Below, in pieces: positions 1 through 5,314 of a DNA stretch of 6,132 bases (position 1 is the first letter of the stretch; the number at the start of each line of letters is the position of its first letter). The DNA lies in contig SLHK01000058.1 of the NCBI GenBank assembly GCA_007136165.1, forward strand, positions 1 to 6,132, written 5' to 3'. Made by a program: the position numbers and the translations under genes. Origin of the DNA: Syntrophomonadaceae bacterium (GTDB lineage Bacteria; Bacillota; Dethiobacteria; PWVN01). The notes beneath the pieces are model-generated. The model did no database searches and was not told the origin of the DNA. It saw only the letters and a list, made by a program, of their open reading frames with translations.

Positions 1-129
1 ATGGATACCCTGGTCAAAGCCCGCCCCGCGGCGGCCAAAGGCCAGTATGTCCGGACGGTAACGGTATCCAGCACCATGGGCCCCGGCGTCAAGGTGAACA
101 CCCAGAAGGCCGCTGCCCTGGGCCGCTAA
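1..129 (+). CDS. rplA: 50S ribosomal protein L1, C-terminal end (5' truncated by window)
   Basis: Frame 1 is open from the left edge to the TAA at 127-129 and gives the last 42 residues of L1. The L1 signature STMGPGVKV is visible about 15 residues before the end, preceded by the typical K-A-R-P-A-A-A-K-G-Q-Y segment. L1 binds 23S rRNA at the mobile stalk near the tRNA exit site, and in many bacteria it also represses its own operon. The ATG at position 1 is an internal methionine, not a start, because a full L1 has about 230 residues. Location just upstream of rplJ matches the usual rplK-rplA-rplJ-rplL order. No convincing promoter or terminator lies between this stop and the L10 leader, so transcription probably continues from rplA into the leader. 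The identification is firm despite the short fragment. Confidence 0.93.
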   Translation: MDTLVKARPAAAKGQYVRTVTVSSTMGPGVKVNTQKAAALGR

Positions 130-154
130 CCAACCCGGAAAAAAAGAATACTCC

Positions 155-276
155 GTTTTCAGCCGTAGACAGCAGGTACCTTTAAGGGTTTAATGACAGC
201 GCCTGCCGAGGGTGAAGGGTAGATAAATATCTTTATGTAAAGATTTACAGCCCTCCTCTGTCTGCGGGGGCTTTTT
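155..276 (+). promoter_or_regulatory. L10 (rplJ) leader: autoregulatory transcription attenuator
   Basis: This is the family of leader RNAs bound by ribosomal protein L10 (in complex with L7/L12) upstream of rplJ in Firmicutes and other bacteria. The conserved core CCGTAGACAGCAGG is at 163-176, with the partner CCTGCCGAGG at 202-211. GCAGG (172-176) pairs with CCTGC (202-206) to form the expected L10-binding stem. The same 5' element can instead pair with 255-267: ten consecutive pairs (163-172 with 258-267, including one U-G) plus three more after a bulged C173. That second pairing overlaps both arms of the terminator at 249-276 and would block it. Between the two lies an AU-rich hairpin (TCTTT 230-234 with AAAGA 239-243, extended by TAAA/TTTA). 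The pairings are read directly. The regulatory model, in which excess L10-L12 stabilises the binding fold and frees the terminator, is taken from the known family. The 5' boundary is approximate. Confidence 0.88.
249..276 (+). terminator. Intrinsic terminator of the L10 leader attenuator
   Basis: AGCCCTC (249-255) pairs with GGGGGCT (266-272) as a 7-bp stem with one U-G pair and a 10-base loop, followed directly by a T run to 276. It lies 27 bases upstream of the rplJ start, so it would end transcription before the gene. Its 3' arm (266-267) and C255 are also claimed by the antiterminator pairing with 163-176, so the two folds exclude each other. The stem is moderate in length, as expected for a conditional rather than constitutive terminator. 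Confidence 0.82.
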
Positions 277-288
277 ACAATTTTAGGG

Positions 289-295
289 AAGGAGG
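289..295 (+). promoter_or_regulatory. Ribosome-binding site that fixes the rplJ start at TTG 304
   Basis: AAGGAGG is a perfect Shine-Dalgarno match. It leaves 8 bases before the TTG at 304, an ideal spacing. The in-frame GTG at 295-297 overlaps the site itself and therefore cannot be the start it serves. Confidence 0.88.
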
Positions 296-303
296 TGCAG
301 CTT

Positions 304-831
304 TTGACCCATAGAGCAAAAAAGGAAGAAGCCGTAAAGGTTCTGAAAGAGAAGCTGAACAGTGCCCGGGTGGTAATTCTCACCGACTACCGGGGTTTGA
401 ATGTGTCGGAAATAACGGAACTCCGCCGGCAGCTTCGGGAAGAGGGCATTCAATTCAAGGTGGTGAAAAACACCCTTACCAAAATTGCCGCCTCGGATAT
501 GGGCTATGAAACCCTGCGGGAACACCTGGAAGGGCCCACCGCCGTGGCTTTCGGCTATGAAGACCCGGTGACTGCCGCCAAGATTCTTGAAAAGTTTGCC
601 AAAACTAACGACAAGCTGGAACTTAAAGCCGGGCTGCTGGAAGGAAACCTTCTGGACGTGGCGGCCATCAAGGCCCTGGCAGCCCTGCCCGCCAGGGAGG
701 TTCTCCTGGGACAGGTGGCGGGAGCCTTCCAGTCTCCTCTCAGCGCTTTTGCCAGTGTACTGCAGGGGAATATCCGTAATCTGGTTTACGTCCTGGACGC
801 CATAAGGGAGCAGAAAGAAAAGAGTGCCTGA
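304..831 (+). CDS. rplJ: 50S ribosomal protein L10 (stalk base)
   Basis: L10 anchors the ribosomal stalk: its N-terminal domain binds 23S rRNA and L11, and its C-terminal helix carries L7/L12 dimers that recruit translation GTPases. From the TTG start the protein has 175 residues. Family motifs are clear: DYRGLNVSEITELRRQLRE at 28-46, VKNTLTK at 54-60, LEGPTAVAF at 75-83 and LKAGLLEG at 107-114. The C-terminal helix (about 144-173) is L/V/A-rich and ends in a charged AIREQKEK segment. It is about ten residues longer than I remember for Bacillus subtilis L10 (166 aa) and resembles Thermotoga L10, suggesting room for an extra L12 dimer. TTG 304 is chosen because the Shine-Dalgarno at 289-295 is ideally spaced for it; a longer call from GTG 295 adds only three residues. 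The gene sits 49 bases upstream of rplL and is controlled by the L10 leader just before it. Identification is certain; only the start codon is inferred. Confidence 0.97.
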   Translation: MTHRAKKEEAVKVLKEKLNSARVVILTDYRGLNVSEITELRRQLREEGIQFKVVKNTLTKIAASDMGYETLREHLEGPTAVAFGYEDPVTAAKILEKFAKTNDKLELKAGLLEGNLLDVAAIKALAALPAREVLLGQVAGAFQSPLSAFASVLQGNIRNLVYVLDAIREQKEKSA

Positions 832-880
832 AAAGAGTAATGCAAAAAAGTTTCATTAAAATTTAAGGAGGATACAGAGA

Positions 881-1258
881 ATGTCAAAAGTACAGGAAGT
901 AATGGAAATTGTCAAGGGGATGACAGTTCTGGAACTGTCGGAACTGGTGAAGGCCTTTGAAGAGGAGTTTGGTGTCACTGCCGCCGCCCCCGCCGCTGTG
1001 GCCGCCGCCCCGGCAGCAGGAGCCGTGGAGGAAGCGGAAGAGGAACAAACGGAATTTGATGTGGTCCTGACGGGCCCGGGAGACAAAAAAATCCAGGTTA
1101 TCAAAGTGGTCCGGGAACTGACAGGGTTGGGGCTGAAGGAAGCCAAAGCTCTGGTGGACGAAGCCCCCAAGGCTGTGAAAGAAAAAGTCAGCAAGGAAGA
1201 AGCCGAAGAGGTCAAGGAGAAACTGGAAGGGGCCGGTGCTTCCGTGGAAGTCAAGTAG
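881..1258 (+). CDS. rplL: 50S ribosomal protein L7/L12
   Basis: L7/L12 is the multi-copy stalk protein that contacts EF-Tu, EF-G, IF2 and release factors and stimulates their GTPase cycle. The 125 residues fit the usual length of about 120-128. Three parts are visible: an N-terminal helical dimerisation domain that docks on L10 (about 1-33), a flexible hinge rich in Ala, Pro and Glu (about 34-57), and the globular C-terminal domain (58-125). The factor-binding face includes IQVIKVVRELTGLGLKEAK at 71-89, then LVDEAP and VSKEEAEEVKEKLEGAGA. The ATG start has AAGGAGG at 865-871, nine bases upstream, stronger than average and consistent with the need for several L12 copies per L10. It is presumably co-transcribed with rplJ from across the L10 leader. 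A strong terminator begins nine bases after the stop codon. Nothing is missing or unusual in the protein. Confidence 0.98.
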   Translation: MSKVQEVMEIVKGMTVLELSELVKAFEEEFGVTAAAPAAVAAAPAAGAVEEAEEEQTEFDVVLTGPGDKKIQVIKVVRELTGLGLKEAKALVDEAPKAVKEKVSKEEAEEVKEKLEGAGASVEVK

Positions 1259-1267
1259 GGAAACACA

Positions 1268-1302
1268 GGGGCACCCCCTGCCCGGGGTGCCTTAATTTTT
1301 TT
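1268..1302 (+). terminator. Strong intrinsic terminator after rplL
   Basis: GGCACCCC (1270-1277) and GGGGTGCC (1284-1291) form a perfect 8-bp, almost all-GC stem with a 6-base loop. Two G-U pairs at 1268-1269 with 1292-1293 can extend it. Seven T bases follow at 1296-1302 after a short TTAA. Just downstream, GCCG (1303-1306) and CGGC (1327-1330) followed by TTTTT (1331-1335) form a much weaker second terminator-like element that may act as a backup. The position directly after rplL implies that most transcripts end here and that rpoB needs its own promoter or readthrough. Confidence 0.92.
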
Positions 1303-1351
1303 GCCGCCTTTCCGCATATGGGCTTTCGGCTTTTTGGGGCTTTTGTAATCA

Positions 1352-1380
1352 TTGACAAACAAAAACAATTGTGGTAATAT
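1352..1380 (+). promoter_or_regulatory. Sigma-A (sigma-70 type) promoter with extended -10, driving rpoB-rpoC
   Basis: TTGACA (1352-1357) matches the -35 consensus exactly. TAATAT (1375-1380) differs from the -10 consensus TATAAT at two positions, and the spacer is the optimal 17 bases. TGG at 1372-1374 supplies an extended -10 TGn element. The spacer is AT-rich. Transcription would start near 1386-1389, about 180 bases before the rpoB ATG. The location, just after the rplL terminator and with no other gene between, makes rpoB-rpoC the obvious target. Inferred from sequence alone, but a near-consensus match in this position is unlikely to be chance. Confidence 0.87.
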
Positions 1381-1385
1381 TAAAA

Positions 1386-1566
1386 ATTGCTTAGCCATGC
1401 CCTTTTTTAGATGTTTCAGGGCATAATAACCTAAAAATATGGCTATATTACCATATTGGCATCCTTTTTCTTTTTTTTATAGTCAAGGAAAACCTTTCTT
1501 GGCTAAATGTGGTTTAGACCCCGGTCTTCCGGCAGGGAAAACTTTTAAGGGGAGTGATTCGTTTTA
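1386..1566 (+). other. Long 5' untranslated leader of rpoB with candidate RNA structure
   Basis: No gene fits in this stretch. If the promoter at 1352-1380 is used, about 180 nt precede rpoB. Possible pairings are TTAGCCA (1391-1397) with TGGCTAA (1500-1506) as a closing stem; ATGCCCT (1397-1403) with AGGGCAT (1418-1424); AATATGG (1436-1442) with CCATATT (1451-1457); and CAAGGAA (1484-1490) with TTTCTTG (1495-1501). With a base or two trimmed they can coexist as a multi-branched fold. TAGCC (1392-1396) can alternatively pair with GGCTA (1441-1445). A pyrimidine tract at 1463-1478 lies between the third and fourth hairpins. Each 7-bp helix alone could occur by chance in a leader this long, so the fold is only a hypothesis. 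I do not recognise a known riboswitch or protein-binding leader here. The ribosome-binding site for rpoB, AAGGGGAG, is at 1547-1554. Confidence 0.4.
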
Positions 1567-4500
1567 ATGGCCAAACTGGTAGAGGCGGGAAAGCGACAGC
1601 GGAGAACTTACGCTCAGATCGAAGAAGTTTTGGATTTGCCCAACCTGATAGAAGTCCAGCACAGTTCTTATGATTGGTTTATCAAGGAAGGCTTGCAGGA
1701 GATGTTTGAAGACATCTCACCCATCAAGGACTTTACCGGCAACCTGGTCCTGGAGTTTATCAGTTACGAGATGGGAGAACCGAAATATGCCGTGGAAGAA
1801 TGTAAAGAACGGGATGCTACTTACGCCGTGCCCCTGCGGGTAAAAGTCCGCCTCATCAACAAGGAGACGGGGGAGGTAAAGGAACAGGAAGTCTTTATGG
1901 GAGACTTCCCCCGCATGACGAAAAACGGGACCTTTGTCATCAACGGAGCCGAAAGGGTTATCGTCAGCCAGCTGGTGCGCTCTCCCGGGGCTTATTTCAA
2001 CAGCCAGCTGGACCACAGCAGCGGCAAGGAGCTCTTCAGCGGTACCATAATCCCCAACCGGGGGGCCTGGTTGGAGTTTGAGACGGATTTAAACGATGTT
2101 ATTTATGTCCGGGTGGATAGGACCCGGAAAGTTCCCGTCACCGTCCTCCTGCGGGCCATCGGTTACGGTACCAACAGTGATATCAACAACCTCTTTAATG
2201 AAGACCCCCGGATTGCCGCCAGCCTGGAGAAGGACCATACAGAAAATTTCGAAACGGGAATTCTCGAAATTTACAAACGTCTGCGGCCGGGAGAACCCCT
2301 TAATGTAGACAACGCCAGATCCCTATTTGAATCCCTCTTCTTTGACCCCAAGAGGTATGATTTTGCCTATGTGGGGCGTTATAAAATCAACAAAAAACTT
2401 TCCCTGGATTACCGCATCAAAGGGCTTACCCTGGCACAAAATGTGCTGGTAGAGGAAACGGGGGAAGTCCTGGCGGAGAAGGGCCAGGTGGTGGACGACG
2501 GGCTGGCCGCAACCTTTGCAAAACATAAAATCAGCCGGGTGGAAGTTGTGGGGGAAGACGGCCAACCCCAGCTGGTTATGAACAACAATTTTATCGACCC
2601 CAAAATAAAGCATTTAACCCCCGAAGATATCGTGGCCACCATCGGCTACCTTTTGAACCTGATGTCGGGGATGGGCAGCGTGGACGACATCGACCACCTG
2701 GGGAACCGGCGCCTCAGGAGCGTGGGGGAGCTCCTGCAGAACCAGTTCCGCATCGGCCTTTCCCGGATGGAAAGGGTGGTCCGGGAGCGGATGACCATCC
2801 AGGATGTGGAGGCCATAACCCCCCAGGCCCTCATCAATATCCGCCCCGTCATCGCTTCCATAAAAGAATTTTTTGGCAGCAGCCAGCTGTCCCAGTTCAT
2901 GGATCAGACCAACCCCCTGGCGGAACTTACCCACAAAAGGCGTTTGAGCGCCCTGGGACCGGGCGGCCTCAGCCGGGAGCGGGCCGGTTTCGAGGTCCGG
3001 GACGTGCACCATTCCCATTACGGGCGCATGTGCCCCATCGAGACTCCGGAAGGACCCAACATCGGCCTCATCGGCTCCCTCTCCACCTTCGCCCGCATTA
3101 ACGAGTACGGTTTTATTGAAACGCCCTACCGGAAGGTCAGCAAGGAGGAAGGCCGGGTTACGGCGGAGATCGTTTATTTGACCGCCGATGATGAGGACAA
3201 CTTTGTGGTGGCCCAGGCCAATGCCCTTTTAGATGACGAGGGTAAGTTCATCAATGAGCGGATAACCTGCCGTTTCAAGCATGAGGTCCTGGCCAAACCG
3301 CCCCGGGAGATCGACTTTATGGATGTCTCCCCCAAGCAGCTGGTCAGTGTGGCCACTGCTTTGATCCCCTTTCTGGAGAACGACGATGCCAACAGGGCCC
3401 TCATGGGCTCCAACATGCAGAGACAGGCTGTTCCCCTTATGAAGACGGAGGCTCCCCTGGTGGGTACCGGCATGGAAGGAAAAACAGCCCGGGATTCGGG
3501 GGTCATGATCATTGCCCAAACCGGCGGGGTTGCCTACCGGGTAACCTCGGAGGAGATCGTCATCAAGAGGGACGGGGAAGAGGGGGCGGCCAAGGAGAAT
3601 AAACTGGTCAACGGCCGGACGGGGGAGGAGTTTCCCGGAGACCCCGTTGACGGCCAGGGTTACGGATTTGATCTGTACAAAATGCAGAAATTTAAGCGCT
3701 CCAACCAGGGCACCTGCATGAACCAGCGCCCCGTAATCAGCCGGGGCGAAAGGGTGGCCGCCGGCGATGTCCTGGCTGACGGTGTTTGCACGGACCAGGG
3801 CGAGCTGGCCCTGGGCAAAAACGTCCTGGTGGCCTTTATGCCCTGGGAGGGGTACAACTACGAGGACGCCATCCTCTTAAGCGAAAGGCTGGTTAAGGAC
3901 GACATCTTTACTTCCATCCATATCGAGGAGTACGAGGCGGAAGCCAGGGATACCAAACTGGGCCCGGAAGAGATCACCAGGGATATTCCCAATGTGGGCG
4001 AGGAAGCCCTGAAAGATTTGGACGACCGGGGCATAATCCGCATCGGTGCCGAAGTGAGGGCCGGCGATATCCTGGTAGGCAAGGTAACCCCCAAGGGGGA
4101 AACGGAGCTCACTGCCGAAGAAAGGCTCCTCAGGGCCATCTTCGGTGAAAAGGCCCGGGAAGTCCGGGACACCTCCCTGCGGGTTCCCCACGGGGAATCG
4201 GGTATGGTGGTGGATGTAAAGGTATTTTCCCGGGACCAGGGGGATGAGCTTTCTCCCGGGGTGAACCAGTTGGTCAGGGTGTATGTGGCCCAGAAAAGGA
4301 AGATATCCGAAGGCGATAAAATGGCGGGCCGCCACGGGAACAAGGGGGTTATCGCCAAGATACTGCCGGAAGAGGATATGCCCTTTATGCCTGACGGCAC
4401 CCCGGTGGAGATTATCTTAAACCCCCTGGGGGTCCCTTCCCGTATGAACCTGGGGCAGATTCTGGAGACCCACCTGGGCTGGGCTGCCCGGGTTTTGGGC

Positions 4501-5253
4501 TTCTACATCGCTTCTCCCGTCTTCGACGGGGCCAACGAGGATGATACTTTTAATGCCCTGGAGGAAGCGGCCCTCCCCCGCTCCGGCAAGTCCCGCCTTT
4601 ATGACGGGCGTACGGGGGTACCCTTTGATCAGGAGATAACCGTCGGTTACGTGTATATGCTGAAACTGGCTCACCTGGTGGACGACAAGATTCATGCCCG
4701 CTCCACGGGGCCCTATTCCCTGGTAACCCAGCAGCCCCTGGGAGGGAAAGCCCAATTCGGAGGGCAGCGCTTCGGGGAAATGGAAGTATGGGCCCTGGAA
4801 GCCTATGGTGCTGCCTACACCCTCCAGGAGATCCTTACCGTCAAGTCCGATGACGTGGTGGGCCGGGTCAAGACCTATGAGTCCATTGTCAAGGGGGAAA
4901 ACATTCCCGAACCGGGGGTCCCCGAGTCCTTCAAGGTCCTGGTCAAGGAACTTCAGAGCCTGGGCCTGGATGTCAAGGTTATCAGCGAAGAGGCGGGCGA
5001 AATGGAGATCAAGGATTCCGGCGATGATATGGACTCCGTGGAACTGGAGGTCAATATAGAGGGCCAGGAAAGAGATGACGGGGAAGACGGCGGGGACGAG
5101 GTGCTGCTGCCCACCCGCAGGGATTTTTCTACGGAGGGGGATGAAGACGACCCCAGCGAAGAAGGCCTGGAAAAGATTGCCCTTTTAGAAGGCGATTTTA
5201 CTGACGACGATGACGAGGACCTGGATGAAAAAGAGGAGGAAGAAAGCAATTAA
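1567..5253 (+). CDS. rpoB: DNA-directed RNA polymerase subunit beta
   Basis: The beta subunit forms half of the RNA polymerase active-site cleft and the rifampicin pocket. The 1228-residue frame is intact and colinear with Firmicutes RpoB. Landmarks in order: protrusion motif NGTFVINGAERVIVSQLVRSPG-like segment at about 120-141; rifampicin region 438-464 with D446, H456 and S461 (E. coli D516, H526, S531), all sensitive-type; fork region with R470 and PIETPEGPNIGL at 490-501; EDAILLSERL from E766-D767 near the catalytic centre; KMAGRHGNKG at 918-927; and the KIHARSTGPYS segment from 1041, contacting beta-prime. Residues from about 1141 to 1228 form a low-complexity acidic tail with 41 Asp/Glu against 6 Lys/Arg. 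A loop at about 669-703 is some 20 residues longer than I recall for Bacillus. The ATG start is the first in frame; its Shine-Dalgarno AAGGGGAG (1547-1554) is 12 bases upstream, slightly long. It is followed 61 bases later by rpoC, presumably in one transcript. No frameshift is seen. Confidence 0.98.
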   Translation: MAKLVEAGKRQRRTYAQIEEVLDLPNLIEVQHSSYDWFIKEGLQEMFEDISPIKDFTGNLVLEFISYEMGEPKYAVEECKERDATYAVPLRVKVRLINKETGEVKEQEVFMGDFPRMTKNGTFVINGAERVIVSQLVRSPGAYFNSQLDHSSGKELFSGTIIPNRGAWLEFETDLNDVIYVRVDRTRKVPVTVLLRAIGYGTNSDINNLFNEDPRIAASLEKDHTENFETGILEIYKRLRPGEPLNVDNARSLFESLFFDPKRYDFAYVGRYKINKKLSLDYRIKGLTLAQNVLVEETGEVLAEKGQVVDDGLAATFAKHKISRVEVVGEDGQPQLVMNNNFIDPKIKHLTPEDIVATIGYLLNLMSGMGSVDDIDHLGNRRLRSVGELLQNQFRIGLSRMERVVRERMTIQDVEAITPQALINIRPVIASIKEFFGSSQLSQFMDQTNPLAELTHKRRLSALGPGGLSRERAGFEVRDVHHSHYGRMCPIETPEGPNIGLIGSLSTFARINEYGFIETPYRKVSKEEGRVTAEIVYLTADDEDNFVVAQANALLDDEGKFINERITCRFKHEVLAKPPREIDFMDVSPKQLVSVATALIPFLENDDANRALMGSNMQRQAVPLMKTEAPLVGTGMEGKTARDSGVMIIAQTGGVAYRVTSEEIVIKRDGEEGAAKENKLVNGRTGEEFPGDPVDGQGYGFDLYKMQKFKRSNQGTCMNQRPVISRGERVAAGDVLADGVCTDQGELALGKNVLVAFMPWEGYNYEDAILLSERLVKDDIFTSIHIEEYEAEARDTKLGPEEITRDIPNVGEEALKDLDDRGIIRIGAEVRAGDILVGKVTPKGETELTAEERLLRAIFGEKAREVRDTSLRVPHGESGMVVDVKVFSRDQGDELSPGVNQLVRVYVAQKRKISEGDKMAGRHGNKGVIAKILPEEDMPFMPDGTPVEIILNPLGVPSRMNLGQILETHLGWAARVLGFYIASPVFDGANEDDTFNALEEAALPRSGKSRLYDGRTGVPFDQEITVGYVYMLKLAHLVDDKIHARSTGPYSLVTQQPLGGKAQFGGQRFGEMEVWALEAYGAAYTLQEILTVKSDDVVGRVKTYESIVKGENIPEPGVPESFKVLVKELQSLGLDVKVISEEAGEMEIKDSGDDMDSVELEVNIEGQERDDGEDGGDEVLLPTRRDFSTEGDEDDPSEEGLEKIALLEGDFTDDDDEDLDEKEEEESN

Positions 5254-5314
5254 AGGGCAGTCACCGGGTTTTTCAGCAGGAACTCCATTAAAACAGGAAG
5301 GGAGAGATAATCCT

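Noticed and set aside
141..155. Possible -10 box (AAGAATACT) just before the L10 leader
   Set aside because: No acceptable -35 element lies 16-18 bases upstream, so a separate rplJ promoter is not supported here.
1321..1344. Three GGCTTT-like repeats between the rplL terminator and the rpoB promoter
   Set aside because: Short, imperfect and pyrimidine-rich; best explained as part of a weak backup terminator or as low complexity, not a true repeat array.
856..1398. Minus-strand open frame of 180 codons opposite rplL
   Set aside because: It is antisense to rplL, Ser/Ala-rich from the complement of the hinge, and would run through the rplL terminator and the rpoB promoter. It resembles no family I know.
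3858..4400. Long minus-strand open frames opposite the most conserved part of rpoB
   Set aside because: Open antisense frames are common in GC-rich coding DNA; the + strand protein is a clear RpoB match throughout.
5233..5242. Shine-Dalgarno-like GAGGAGGAAG near the end of rpoB
   Set aside because: It is made by Glu codons of the acidic tail and has no start codon at usable spacing. rpoC has its own site at 5300-5304.
4953..5249. Minus-strand serine-rich open frame opposite the rpoB tail
   Set aside because: The serine runs are the mirror of the GAG/GAC-rich acidic tail codons of rpoB. No ribosome-binding site or domain is visible.
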